Shown piece after piece: positions 23,901 through 36,696 of a DNA stretch of 64,000 nt. The position numbers and the translations under genes were made by a program. The stretch is from the NCBI RefSeq assembly GCF_000516985.1, contig NW_006917092.1, forward strand, positions 760,619 through 824,618. The letters are read 5' to 3'. The notes beneath the pieces were generated by a model, which was not told the DNA's origin, did no database searches, and worked only from the letters and a program-made list of their open reading frames with translations. The number at the start of each line of letters is the position of its first letter. Within the stretch, counting starts at the first letter, position 1. The DNA is from Pestalotiopsis fici W106-1 (lineage: Eukaryota > Ascomycota > Sordariomycetes > Amphisphaeriales > Sporocadaceae).

Positions 23901-24350
23901 ACCGACGACGAGGGCCTCGGCGCCCAGGCAGCGGAAGAGGGCATCGAGACCATATTGGGCAGCATCGCGCACGACGGCGCCCTTGTCGGAGAGGGCATCC
24001 AGAGCGCAACCGACCACACCATCTTGACGGCGGAGGAAGGAAACTTCACTCAGACGCTGCTTGGGAGTGATCCTTTCCAGGAGCGCACCGAGAAGGTTCT
24101 GAGCAGACTCGCGCTCGAGACCGCTCTTCTTGTTGGCGGCGCCAGTCTTGACCCTGTTGAGGACACCATATTCAATCAGACCCTGGTAGCCAACCGTGTT
24201 CAGGAGTTCGTCGCAGAGGGCGTAGGCTCGCTGGATGGACTCGTCAGAAGTCTTTGCGTTGAAGATGCTCTCGAGGAGTTCGACAAATGGCGGGGGAGGG
24301 GCCGACCCCGACTTCGATATCATTATCGGCGGCGATACGGGGTGAGGCAT
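20992..24350 (-). CDS. NEW1: ABCF ATPase, New1/Elf1 type (eEF3-like, [NU+] prion formation protein 1)
   Basis: Exons are 21763-24350 and 20992-21709, encoding 1101 aa. Order: an N-terminal HEAT-repeat region (about residues 20-440); a first ABC domain with Walker A GRNGAGKST (about 501), signature LSGGWKMK (about 586) and Walker B VLLLDEPTNHLD (about 610); a second ABC domain with GPNGAGKST (about 746), an eEF3-type chromodomain-like insertion spanning the intron (KSFQYEVKWRF), LSGGQKVK (about 932) and LVLDEPTNFLD (about 953); and a Lys-rich tail (about 1056) ending in HIEWLNSPKGTP. The N-terminus (GLIEYGVLNRVK) and the tail resemble New1/Elf1 rather than canonical eEF3. New1 acts on ribosomes in termination and recycling; fission yeast Elf1 was linked to mRNA export. 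The start at 24350 (MPHPVSPP) is preferred to the in-frame extension to 24458. Confidence 0.9.
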
Positions 24351-25307
24351 CGTGAACGAGTAGTGCGAATGAACGCAGCAGGAAGATGGGGAAACTTTTG
24401 AGGGGCAAAATCGAGTCTTTTTGCAATCAAGACTCGGCGCTGTGTACCAAAGATACAATCAGCAAGCACCCAGAAGAAGCCCGTCAACCAGGGCGAAAGT
24501 AGGGAAGGAAAATAGAATAATGTGAACAGAAAAGAGTTTTTTTTCGAAAATGGGAATCTCACTGCGCCAAATGTCAGAAATGCGAAATGTCAGAGGGGCG
24601 CCGCTTATCTGACAGGCGGCGCAATGCATCTGCCCCTCGAAATTTTTTTTTTCTCCCCTTCCCTTATCGGCGTTTGGGCAGACACATAGGAAAAAACGGA
24701 TACGCCCCGGCCCCTCGCTTGGAGGCCTGGGCTTCGTCTTAGTTCGGGGCCAATAGCCAGCTGTGGTAGGTGGCTTTTCAGCGGCGGCCCACTAATGAGA
24801 AACACTAGATAATGATGGAGAGCGCAAGTGACGGCATGTTCTTTTAGTGGCCCGGGATTGGCTGGTTTTAATGTTGGTAATCCAACTGCATGTCTGAGAG
24901 GCATCTGGCGATTGATGCGTACGTAGGGCGACAGTGTCTTTTATTACTGACACCCATGAAACCTTAAGATCGAAGCAATACGCAGATAACCAATACAAAG
25001 ATTGACTAGTTTTGAAGCGCGGCTTTGGTGTTGAACATCTTCCTCCTTGTTCGAAGCCACGAGATAAAGCAGCACTGAATTGAAACACCGAGGTATCTAA
25101 CCTAGTACCTGATGCACCAAAACCGTCACATGCTCATTCCTCGTCCGAGTCCTGGGAAGATACACGTTGGGGTATCTATCTAGGTACCTTCGCTCTACCT
25201 TGGTAATCCGATCCATCCAGGTCCGCCTTCCTGGAATGATTGCAGCACGGCAGATCCATCAAAAAAAGCCTCCAAACGCCCGACGATGCTTTCTAAAATA
25301 AAAAACC
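24351..25307. other. Intergenic, ABCF promoter/leader
   Basis: This contains the upstream region of the ABCF gene (pyrimidine/purine tracts, A- and T-runs near 24540 and 24644) and the 3' flank of the next gene. TAGGTACCT-type repeats occur near 25165-25185. No coding sequence is seen. Confidence 0.5.
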
Positions 25308-27433
25308 TCACAATATTCCCCGATTCCCGAAGTCTTGTGCCTCCATCCCAGATGCCGCTAGAAAAAAAATACAATGATCCCAACCCGATTCTATTCGCGA
25401 GAGGCCGATACCTGTGCTGATGCGCGCCCATATCATTTCGAGCTGTCTTTCGCACCAGGTATCAAGCCATATGATACACCTGAGCCTCCTTGTCAATATT
25501 TCCAGGTCCATAATCCCTCGACTTGAACAGTATTTGCTGAAGGAGCTGAGAAAAAAGCCTCGGCAGTCCACCACTGCCCCGGAGCTGTCGCGCGAATGGG
25601 AGAGTGGCAACTGAACACAAGATCCTATAAACAGGATCCACAAGAGCACATCTTCGTGAAGTTCGTCCTGGGCCTCGTTTCTCAACGAGCCGGGCGTGCT
25701 GTCCGATGGGGAGCTGTAATATCCTCTATTTCCTGTCCGCCATTCCTGTATCGTCGGCCCGCAAAGAGCTGCATTGCTTCTCCGGTCGCTAGACGTTGAT
25801 GGTGTTGTGTCCACGAATAGGTTGAGGCCGACGACGACGCTGTAAAGACTGCCCATCAACGATTCGACAAGGTATCTGTGGCTTGGTGCTTGTGGAGGTT
25901 GTGCTCGCAATGCCATATGCAGGTACAGATGGCTAGCATAGACCAATGCATCCGACAGGTCCATTGGCTTGTTGTATGCCATGGTTAAACTATTTTCATT
26001 CGTCTCAACCGGCGAGACCTGCGAGATTCTGTGGCTGTGAGACCGAATCATTTCCTCCAAACTGCACAGACTGTACTCGACCATATATATGCTGTCGCTA
26101 ATTCGTCCCCGCTCCATTTTGAGGCTTTCTAGCTTTTCAAACTCAAAAGTGTTTACCGCTTGCGTTATCGAAAACATCAGCTCAAACAGGTCAATGGCCT
26201 CACGATTGTGTATGACGAGGCCGCCATCGAGGTGACTTGGTGCTAGGGCGTTGATCATCATGGACCGCGATACAAAACGATCGCAAGTGTCGAGAGCTGG
26301 TTCTAGTGTTGGTATGAAAGAAAAGGATAGCGGGCTTTGCGAAGCGGTTGCATAAGCAAAGTCGGCCCACGCCAGCGCGCGCTGAAGGAGAAGAGTGTGT
26401 CCAAAGACTTCGATACCGCCACGCAACTCCACCATTTTTCTCAACCCCTTTAAATGCGCCGCTGCCGCAGGGAGTGAGCCAATAAAGGCCTCGACGTGGA
26501 CCAGCAGGGCTACGGATACGATGACGGCATCCGAAACCGTAGCATCACCCTTTCCCTCGACCACCAGTCGTTTGTTGATAGACTTGATGGTCTCATACCG
26601 ATGGAAGTCTATCGTCGTCATATCGTCCCAGTCAACCAAGGCACAGTGCATCGCCGCTGCCAGGCCCATGAATCCGTGAGTCATGGCTGGGTCGATAGTG
26701 ATCTTTCAAGGAAATCGTGAGCCATGACAGAAGGACATGCCCCTGATAGAGAACTTACAAAATCAAACCAATCTCCATCCGGGTTCATGGCGTGGCCGAG
26801 GGCTAGAAAACTGGAGCGATAAGTCTTGATATATTCTGGCGTATCATTTTGATCAAACCATTGCTGCACAAACTTTCCCTGTGCTGAAAGACATATACTC
26901 GTCATCCATCTGAACAGCTTTTCCGTTAGAGACGTTGTTCGGATGGGCAGCACAGAAAATGCAGGCAGATGTGACGCCACGATGAGGCCAAGTCCGTTGT
27001 CAGTTGGCATGTCGCTCTGGTAACCATCCTGCCTCTGCTCAATCTTGATTTCACTGATGAGTTCATCATAGGTGGTCCCTTCTGCATCAGTTGACGTCGG
27101 ACTAGCTGCTGGGAGCAGATGCTGTGAATCTGTGGGCAAATGTGTCGATGAGGTGTCGCTAGGGCTTGCCTCGCTTCGAGGAGAAGAAGACTTTGGTGGT
27201 GTATATCTATGGGCAGATGACGAAGGCCTCTGATTCACCCGAAATTTGGAAACACGTTCCTTCTGAGATGCTCTCTTTGGCGTTGCAGACTGTCTCGCCG
27301 AAGGCTCGTTGGGTAACTTCTGGCGCCTTGCGTGTGACCGTACTCTTTTCCTCGTCTCATCATCCCGCTTGATTGTATTCACCGAGGTGATGAACTGAAA
27401 ACCAGTGACTCCCATTGTTGTCGGCGAAGTCAT
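25308..27433 (-). CDS. Fungal transcription-factor-like protein without Zn cluster
   Basis: Exons are 26759-27433 and 25308-26702, encoding 689 aa. The ATG at 27433 (MTSPTTMGV) is used; the open frame upstream starts only with GTG. The N-terminus has FQFITSVNTIKRDDETRKRVRSH-like sequence in which a basic VRSHARR motif replaces a Cys6 zinc cluster. This arrangement is typical of a family of fungal regulators often annotated as tachykinin-like or fungal-specific transcription factor domain proteins. A Ser/Thr/Pro-rich linker follows, and the rest resembles the helical fungal regulatory domain (VSVALLVHVEAFIGS, HLKGLRKMVELRGGI). A nuclear regulatory role is inferred from the family. No obvious target lies alongside. 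The 56-bp intron is canonical (GTAAGT, GAAAG acceptor). Confidence 0.75.
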
Positions 27434-30400
27434 GGTTACCTGTTGCACATGGCATCGAGTCTATGTTGTTGAAGACCCGAGATTGCCCAGCTGCCTCTTG
27501 CCACGGGTCGAAGGCGCTTATCGGGGATATTTGAAGGTACCGGAAATAGAATAAGTCTACAGATGACGGAGAGACGCTGGGGACACCCAAGGGCCTCTTA
27601 TTGGTTCTCTACGGCCAGGCCATCACGGGGGAGGCACCGCCTCAATAAGTATGCATGTTGAGCTTGAAAGTTGCATTGGACGGCAATGCAAGGATCGCCG
27701 CGACCACTTTTCTTTCGCTGCTACGCACCCGCACTATTGCGCACAAGTCTGGTCGCATCCGGCCTGCCGAACACCCCCCATCGAGGAGCAATAACGCCTA
27801 CCAGGCCTACCTTGACCCTTGGCCTACCTGGGTTGGGTTTGGCAGATCGCCCATGTCAGCACTTGGGTGGGTGCCCCTAGGGGCTTGATCCAGTGATCCC
27901 CCCCACTAACGGGCGGCAGCAACACCCCGAACGAACGGCTTATAATATCATGACAGGGCTTACCTGGTAGATACTCCCACTTCATTACATAGTCGTATCT
28001 GATCTGGCCGCCCGCATCAGCCTGCCATCGAGCCCAGAACTCGACAGCAAAAAATCATTTCGCCTAATCTTTCCTGGTAGTTTCCGTAGAATCAACTCAG
28101 TTCGGCTGAAGACTCTCAACCGAGTTACTGGGGGATGGCTTCATGGGCATGTCCGACCTCAAACCCACACGTCACTTTGGTGAAATACTGACAGAGCATG
28201 TAGGTACTGCAAGCAAGGTTCTGCCTCCTGCGGCGTGTCCGGACCAATTGGCAAGTAACAGAATCCTACCAACGGCCATGCCTATTATAGCACTGTGGTC
28301 TCTTCAGTTGCATTTCGCCGCGGGAGGAACATGTTTTGCCCCCGACTTGCGATGAAAATGTTTCGTTTCAATTGTCGAAGGAAAAAAGAAAGAAAAGAAA
28401 CAACTGGCACAGTAGTTGCAGCCGAGTTCGTCTGAACTCTTCAACAAGACAGGCATCACAGACTGCAAGGGTCCAATGTTCAGCTAACTCAATAGTACAC
28501 GCCAATCTCATTGTCCATTTTAGGAAATGTTGATTTTTCTTCGGCCCAGATCGTGCCCGGGACGCTAAAGTGCATCGCCCCCCCAGCCTGTAGTATCGCC
28601 AATTCGACAACCTCCATCGCGCGCGATATGGCGGCTATCGCTACGGCTGACATAAAATCTCCGAATTCCAGATCAAAAGGTTTGTAATCATTTGACATTG
28701 TGGGCGTCTCTTTTGCTACACGGCGTGCCCCTTGCATGATGATATTGGGGCCTCTGGAGGATAGCCCTGGTCAGGATGGCTGTTCGTCCAACGTCGAGCA
28801 TGTGAAGACTAGGCACTCCATCATTCAACTTCCCAGGGTCAACATCATGACCCCATTCGAATTACATCGAAGATGCGATTCTCACCAAAGAAAAGAAAAA
28901 TCCCCCTTCGCTTGCTGGATCTCTGACGGTGGATTGACTGCACGTTCTGCTCAATGTCATGGAATTAAACGGCCCCGTGGAAGCATAGCCATTATGTCTA
29001 TATTTAAATGATATGATCGCGATCCTTCGGAGTAGTCAAAAGAGGCTATGCCTTTTCCCGAACTCAACTAAACATTGGCTTGTCTACCAGCATGTTTCAT
29101 GGCATGGAACGAGACCATAACAGGAATATAGTACTCCAGTTACCGATTGGCGACTAACAAAGAGTCGAAAGAACAGCAGGGCTACAGGCTGCGATGAAGA
29201 CGCACCGAACACCGACATCAATGGTTGGCTCAAGCTCGAACATACATGCTTGACATTCTCTCCAGCGGCAACCGCTACAGTCATCCTAGGTTGTCTCAGC
29301 GAGGCTCTAGGTGGTGGTGTCCGCCTACTATTGCAAATCTGCTGTCAACACGCTTCTGCCGCTCGGCTGCGTCCGAAAGGAGTGTGGTCATATATGCATG
29401 GAAGGTCAAGCGCATGAACGGCGATCGTCAAGGTTGAAAATCCTTGAATATACTGCTTGCTGCAAGAGTACTGTAACGTTTCTTAGGCATGCCTGTAAAT
29501 GATTTCACCCGCAAGGTTGCCTAAGATGTCACCGAGAAAGAAACCCCCAGGCTCTCCTCGAAGGGGCCAACGGCCAACGCCCTGCGTCACTGGACGTTGC
29601 ACCACAAGGCTTCGACATGATCATTCTGCTGGATCATGATAACAGCGCAATGGGAAGGTGCGAATACTGCAAGACATTGGTCTCGGGACAGCCTGGTAGT
29701 GATCACAGGCTTTGGACGTTGCTTGGTGGGGAACTCTACCATCTTCCATGCAGATAGTGCTGACAGGAATTAAGATTCCGTGCCCTTGACCCGCAGAGCT
29801 AGACAGATCACTTCCGGAGCAGCCTGTCGCTCTCATTGAGGAGTCAGTCCTGAAACATTTGGGCTTAATAGACGACGTGCTCCTCCGGAGACGCCTAGGC
29901 GAATACTGGAGTTTTATATTCCGTCCAAAACTCGACGTAGTAAGCACCAATGTGCTTTCACTTGCCTGTGGAGTCCGGACCTACCTTTGACGATTTCTAA
30001 TTATTTTTGTCTCGCATCAAAAGGTGACTCTATTAAAACTCCTACTGATCAGTTCTCTAAATACTCTCCATAGTCGAGGGAATCCTCGGGGTATGCCCTT
30101 GTCCTGGTCTATGCGTGGACCCAGTGGAAACGGGGCAACTTTTAGACTACTTGGCTACGGGTCTTCGCATGTTGCCCAATCACTGAGATTCTATCAGTCT
30201 GGGGTATGGCGAATGCTATTAGCATATGGAGATTGTTTGCGTTGACTACAAGTCTTGCATGGAGACAGTCATGTTCGTTGTGTCAAGCCTCCCGCGCAAG
30301 ATGAGGGACCAGCCATCCCACTTACACACCACCACCATCTGGGAACGAGACCCCAAATCGAATAGACACACGCCACATGATCTTTGAGTGGTTGTGTATT

Positions 30401-31367
30401 TTGCTGGTGTGGTCTACCTACACGCCTGGAGACACATTCACCACAGTGGAGTGGCCGCAATCCAGTGCACGAGCCATGGATTGATCCTGTGATATGCGGC
30501 CGCCTGCATATTGAGACCCCCCTAATGACGCGAGATGTTTCTATCTTTACAACGATCCTAGCCAGTGATTTGGAAATTCCCGCCGTTGAACTAGTGCAAA
30601 ACCTGGTGAAGAAGAAAAAGTGTGGAGAGCCGCTGCAAGTTGCTCAAAGGATTGACCGAAGTTCACCTGCCTTGGCATGCAGAGAAGGCTATCAGAAATG
30701 ACCTTCCGTCTTTTGTCAGTCTATCGGTCGCTCAAGACGATTCCGCAGACTAGTTGCTTGTCTTGTTACCGATCGAACAAGTGATAAGATACCATGTCAG
30801 GTTACAAAGTGGTATGCTCGCATGTCGATCGGAGCCTTTGGGAGTATCTACTGGGTTGATCTACCTGCCTTTGCGCCTGTATGTCTCGGCAGGCATGTCG
30901 CTCTCATAGGACTCATGACAATCAAAACGATCATTGGAGGATCAGAGGACCAAAAAGACTGGGGCAGATTCTCATCACTTGGAGATATGATGACATGTTG
31001 AATTGTCAGTGCTATCTATTCATATGCAAGAGTCAAACTTCCGAAACATTACCAATGAAGGAAACAATATGCAGAGACAAGAAGAAAAGAAATACATGAA
31101 AGGTATCCCAGAGGCAGTGTATCCAACTTGCGAAGAAGACGGCCCCATAGCGCCTAAAAGCATCCTTCACGTTCTAAAGCCTGGAGTGGGATCGGATGCA
31201 ATGATTGGATGGTATCACTCAGGCAAAACCGAGTCTTTCACTTTGCGATGACTCCATGATGGACATGAAATCGTACCCGAAAACTATATATTTGAAAAGG
31301 TGAGTGTGGCCATGTAACCTAGTACCAAGTCGGCGGCCCATCTGCCCAATGTCGGAGCACTACCATG
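27434..31367. other. Gene-poor region of about 3.9 kb
   Basis: No gene is supported. Short frames exist (for example 28489-28737 minus and 31003-31251 plus) without recognised domains, splice logic or codon bias. No terminal repeats, transposase motifs or target-site duplications were recognised. Confidence 0.45.
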
Positions 31368-32492
31368 TCAAGAGTCAGTAACATTTCCTTTCAAATATTC
31401 GAATGCGCAAAGAGGAGGCTCTGGGGAGCATGTTGGAGGCCCAAGATTGAAGAGCCAACATACTGCAAACGGCGACATTCGCCCCTTTTCTTCCTCTGTC
31501 TTTTTTTTTTTTTTTTTTTTTTGCTTTTGCTTTCAAGTGAAGATGAAGTGTATGGTATGCTAGGTAAAAGGAGAAATGGGAAAAGGTTTTGCTTACTGTT
31601 TTCAATTGCCTGCATCCATTCCCATTCAAAGCACGCACCTAGCTGGTCGGCCTCTTCTTGCGACGGGTCGCGTCCTCCCCACATCTCCCTTTTCCAAGCC
31701 TCGTTGTTGGAGTAATGCGGTATGAGACCACTATGAATTGATGAAGGGGTTAGCAGATTGTACTCGAGTACACGCTGGCTTGAAACATCCGAACAGCTTG
31801 TTCGGGTAGCTATAGGTGCAAACATTCCAACATGAGAGACGAGATTGGAACAACAAGATTGACAATGAAATAGAATATGAGGGGGAGTGAAAGCAGAGGT
31901 AATACTAAAGGGAATTAAAGGGAAATGTTGGAAACTCACTCATCTCGTATCTTGATCAAGCACAACCACGCCATGTTCCAGCTCCGATTCGACCCGGGGT
32001 CGCTCCGCACGCGGCGGACGGCCTCGGCGACCACGTCGGCGCTCATGGGGTAGTTGGGCGTGAGCCCGCGCAGCTCGACGAGGAACTGGTTGCCGACATA
32101 GTAGGACCAGGCGCTGGTCATGGGCGCCTGGAACGCCAGGGCCTCTTCCTCGGATTCGCAGCTCGCCGCCACTCTTTCAATGCGCCGCAGCTCCGTGAGG
32201 GTGTTGACACGGTGCGTCCGTAGTGACTCGATGAGTTGGGCATTGGAGGACTGCCGGGGGACAAGGTTGGAGGAGATTAGAACAATGAAACGGTCTAGAT
32301 GAGATGGAAGGGAAATGTTCGTGGGCTCGCATTGCTATTGCCTCTGGTATGTTGTAGGCAGATGGAAACCCTCATGCTTGAATGTTGCCACGAGACTTTG
32401 AGAGGATAAGATACGAAGTAGAAATCAATACTTACTTGACTCGATCGGCTCTTCTTCCCGCTGTGGGAACTCCGACCTGACCTCGACGACAT
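31368..32492 (-). CDS. Small unknown protein (3' end uncertain)
   Basis: Exons 32436-32492, 31940-32250 and 31597-31730 are well supported by canonical junctions (GTAAGT, GTGAGT, GTAAGC donors) and frame continuity. The last exon is uncertain; 31368-31387 is proposed, giving 173 aa. The N-terminus is Ser/Arg-rich and basic (MSSRSGRSSHSGKKSRSS). The core is aromatic-rich (AWSYYVGNQFLVELRGL, RSWNMAWLCLIKIRDEGL, ACFEWEWMQAIEN). No signal peptide, membrane helix or known domain is seen. The final intron (31388-31596) contains a 22-T tract at 31501-31522 and several alternative acceptors, so other C-termini are possible. The family is not recognised. Confidence 0.5.
31501..31522 (+). repeat. Poly-T tract (22 T)
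   Basis: A homopolymer of 22 T on the + strand lies inside the predicted last intron of the small unknown gene. It is likely length-variable and prone to sequencing error. Confidence 0.9.
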
Positions 32493-34884
32493 GTTTTTCA
32501 ATGTGATGATTGACTTGTGAGTTTATAACAATGGTTTGGTAGAAGTTGAAGTGGATGGCTGGTAATGAAGCAATTCCGGCGCTGGAGGGTGTGGACTTCC
32601 TAATATATATGCTGGCAACTGTCTCGTTTCTCGTTTTCTGAAATTTTGAGATACTTGGAAGGTCCCGGAATGTGATTCACTCAATAGCTTCTCAGTCCTG
32701 TTCATGAATCGGCGGCTTCTGTCGAGTTCGGACTCGGATTGCTAGTCATCTTTGAACGTTTTATCCTCGAATCTGCAGCACTCGTAACCGTTCTAGACTC
32801 GATTGGACTGCAAAGAACTGCGTCTTTACCAGCGATTTCATCACAATCTCTTCTGCATGACTGCTGTCAGCAATCCTGTGGTGATCATCTGATATTATTT
32901 CGTCAGGCAGGAAACTGATTTGTGGTGGGATTGCCAGGTATGAAGTACTTTCAGAGAGTACAAGTCTCTCTGAATCTTTGATGAAGCAGGTTCAGCAGGC
33001 AGAACAGGCGTATATCATCTGAATCCAGAATGCTAAGGGCGCCAAGGGATACAGCCTAACCTGGGATCAACCTTCGTTGACTTGGTGACGATCGCGTTGA
33101 GGATGGCGAAGACATCAAAATGCCCATCGTGGCCTTTATTGGCGAACATTCTGGCAATGCAACAACGTGATTGAAGTAGGATTCCTACTCTATGAAGGAT
33201 AGTGGCTGTCCTTGTAGACCAATGTGATCCGATCGAGTGCTTTATGGAGATTTCAACATTACCGCTTTGAATATCCCTTGTTCAATGTGGATCGAGTCAG
33301 TCATGGTGTTGAGGCTCATTGCTGCTACAGCGATGGAATCATATCATGCCAGCTAGCTGGGTATGGGAGTCACATCCATGTTTTGGCAGTCCCGAACTTA
33401 ATCAGCCGTTCCTATTGGCTCATTTGCGCGGTTGAGTATTTCGAGTCCAATTCCCAGTTGATATGGACAGCGGCATATATCAAAAGGCAGAAGTGATCTA
33501 CGAGACAACATTGAAATCGCGGAATTAGCCATCGTGAGATTTTAGCAAGGAGCCGAGCCATCCTCTCGGGACCGTTGATGGGCGCCACCAGGAAGAAGCA
33601 CTGTATTCTTTCATTAATTTATTGTTATTGTTGTTACTAACAGGCTTGTTGCAGGTATTTGACGCAGATAATCGCGACCTCTCCTTGTGATTATTGCCAC
33701 ATGATGGAAAGCCCATGGTCGAGTATCAGATCATAACCTCTAACCTGGGCTCCATTCTGTATGGAACAGCCCTATGGTGGCTGCGCTAACAAACATATCA
33801 TGTTGTTATTACCAACAGTGTGGATGCATGATTTATGATTCAGAACCACCAAGCCACGATGGGAGCAAAATGGGTTGTATGTCGGTCCCCCGCCGCGATC
33901 GGGGCCAGCCAAGAGTATGACGAACAATAGTCATTGAGAGGTGGCCGCTTCGGCTCTGCCACCTGACTCGGGCAAATCCATCTGCCTAAACATGTGCCTC
34001 ACGCGTGGCGCCTATAGCGACTCTTGTTATTGTTGGTATGATCTGTATTGAGAGTGATGTCGAAATCTCCAAAAACCCTAGTAAATTGCTGACAATGGCG
34101 TCTGGCAGGAAGATGTTGGGTTTTTATGGGTAAGGTGAATATGCCCTTTCCGGCAAGGGGGTACGGGGTGCTCATGCCTGGGGGATTTGTCTGTTTGGCT
34201 ACGTGCTTGGAAAAAAAAAAAAGCTTCAATCAAGGCAAGGTCTATCAAGCTCATCTGTTCGATACGTTATGATTGACTTCATCTCATGCCTGAGTTGATT
34301 TGCTTAACGACGATTGGGGCCCATGCGCGTGCTCAAATTTGGCATAGAGTTTCAAAGGAACCAGTAAGCGTGGCTGGCTATAAAGGATCACTTTCGGCAA
34401 TAGTAATGCAGGGTGCCAATCATCGCCCGACAGGGAATCTTGGCTTTTCCGATGCAACGTTCCTTGTCCAAAAGACCAGATGGAGATTGAAGTTCAAGTT
34501 TTGGTTGCTTTCGTCAATCATATCGGCCTGAGCATAGTACGAGTTGATTACTTCAGATCTATACATGATCCTTTTTATGTCCGAAACTAAGATTGATGCC
34601 GAATAAAAATCATTTGAAAGGATCACGCCTTGACACAATGGGCCGTGGCTGTAAGCCTAGTGATGACACTTGGCCAATGATCATCGTGGCTGTTCCGCCA
34701 TGGCAGTCGGGGATCACCTAAAGTGAGGCCATACGGCACACATGAGACGAGGTGGCAAAAATGGATCTGATTTGGACTGATACTTTGTTCTGCTGCTCAT
34801 CAGAGAACTGTTCTAGAAAGACAGTGCGAATAGCTCATCTAGCGGAACGCGGCATGACCGCCATGATCATGAATTAATCAGATA
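32493..34884. other. Intergenic, about 2.4 kb
   Basis: No gene is supported. Several short TTATTGTTATTGTTG-type stretches (about 33618-33640 and 34023-34036) are low complexity. The 90-codon plus frame at 33224-33496 shows no recognisable domain. Confidence 0.45.
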
Positions 34885-36696
34885 TCACCGAGCTTCCTCA
34901 TCTTCCGAGTGGTCGTCTTCCTCTTCATATCCGTCGTCGGTACTCTCCAATCCTTCAGCATGGATAGCATAGCTGCCTAACCAGCCGGCGAGCGATATCC
35001 CTGCAAAGAGGCCCCATGCCAACGCCTCACCTTTGGGCTGCACGTTGATGGAGAGCGAGAAGAGACTGCCCGAGACAAAGGGCCCGAAGCTTCGACCAGC
35101 AGCCGAAAGAGTTTGCGCAATACCCTGCAACGTGCCCAGAGTGGCATGAGACGGGGCAGAATTGGTGATCTGGAGAACATTAGCAAGATAGTCCTACATG
35201 AAGATCCATGAACGTCTAAATCTGTGAAAGCTTACCAACAACATGACGCTCGAAAGCCCTCCGACGGCGCAAATGTTTTTGATGACCAGAATGAAGCCCA
35301 TTTCCACATACAACCAAATCTTGCTATCTCCGAAGCCGAACGGAGGCGAAGACTCTCGATATCCGACCCAGGGCATAAGGGCCATGCTGATGGCGAATCC
35401 GAGTAGGGAGCCTCGATAGGTGCCAAGATTTCCCAACTTGGCCTTGATTGGTCTGAATGCGAAGAGTTGGAACAAGATTGTAAAGATTCCGGCGACAGAG
35501 AGTGACACGCCAATGACATCCGCATGCAATCCTCTGCCAGTCGGAGGTTTACCAGATGCAAAGAGCGGGTACAGACTGCTGAATGAGATGTTGGAGACTT
35601 GGAATACAAGATATGTAATCAACAATAGTATTGTGGTGCGGTTGGACAATTGTCGCCATGTGGCCGGATCCGAGGGGCCTTTTGCGTCGTCATCATCTTC
35701 GGCATCGTCTGAGCTGAGCAAACCGCTTTGCTCATCTGTCCCATCTAAAGCTCTACCATTTTGACCCTCTGGCGAATTGTCCAACGAGTGCTTCAGCTTG
35801 TTTTTTGTCCTCCTCATGCAACAACACAACCAATGCAGTTTCTCTTGCCAATCTGGCGCTGCTCCAGGCTCCTCCAGTGTTTCTTTGAACCAAAAGAACA
35901 GAACAATAACGCTTAGAGCTAGCAGAGATGCCCCCATAATGTTGGGTGCCAGGAACGGGTATGTGTCGCCAGCCACTTTGCCGACGAGCAGGCCACCGAG
36001 CGCAGGTCCGGTAATGCTGCCCAAACTGTAGACTACAGGCAACCAGGTAAAGGCTTTGCTCTGGTTGCTTCGATCCGTCAGTTCGCCCAAACATGTCGGT
36101 ACGACTGCAGCATTGCCGTTCAGCAGCCCCATGGCCACATGCACCAGAACAATGTGCCAATATCGCGTGCAAAAGCCAAAGAGCATGAAGCAGCCGCACA
36201 ACAATGACGTTCCCATGAGCATTACTGGTTTCCTGCCTATTATGTCGGAGAGGTATCCCCAGAGTAAATTTGTGGTAAGTTGTGCGAGTGCGAATGAAGA
36301 CGCGAGCAGTCCAACGTATACGCCCACCCTCTCACTGTCGACGCCGGGGAAGGATGCCACCATGGCAGGCAAGTATGGCGATATCGAGTTGAGGGCCGTC
36401 TGCTCGGCCAGCGACAGAAGGGCAAGAAGGGCCAGCTGGGAGATTGGCAGAGGCGTGGCCGAAGAGTGCGCATCGGCGTTGAGGGAGGTGGACGAGGACG
36501 AGTTGGATTCGCGGCCTCGGTGGCCGGCGGTCTTGGGGGGAGGTGTCGGAAATGTGTGATAGTGCTGGGTCGTCGACTGCCTCCGCAATGTGCCAGACTT
36601 GCGCAGCGTGGACCGCAGAGTCGGCAATGGCGAGCCGGCACGGAATGAACCTCGCGATGTGAGCCGGGCAGGCGGCCGAGCCCTTCGGTTCTCCAT
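34885..36696 (-). CDS. MFS transporter (DHA1/ZIFL-like)
   Basis: Exons are 35236-36696 and 34885-35169, encoding 581 aa. A basic, Ser/Thr/Pro-rich cytoplasmic N-terminus (about 85 residues) precedes 12 predicted helices split by an acidic central loop (SSDDAEDDDDAKG). MFS signatures are SLAEQTALNSISPYLP in helix 1, LWGYLSDIIGRKPVML after helix 2 (motif A) and the helix-11 segment ITNSAPSHATLGTLQG rebuilt across the intron. The C-tail is very acidic (EEEDDHSEDEE). The pattern matches the fungal relatives of plant zinc-induced-facilitator-like and yeast YCR023C-type carriers. It probably exports a small molecule or metal chelate from the cytosol or into the vacuole; substrate unknown. Confidence 0.88.

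Noticed and set aside
28489..28737. Small minus frame with a helical stretch in the gene-poor region
   Set aside because: Too short and without recognised similarity or promoter signals to call as a gene.
27434..31367. Possible decayed transposon in the gene-poor stretch
   Set aside because: No terminal repeats, transposase or reverse-transcriptase motifs, or target-site duplications were seen by eye; a repeat-library search would be decisive.
35753..36199. 148-codon minus frame inside the MFS gene
   Set aside because: Alternative frame of the MFS exon; composition and position mark it as a shadow.
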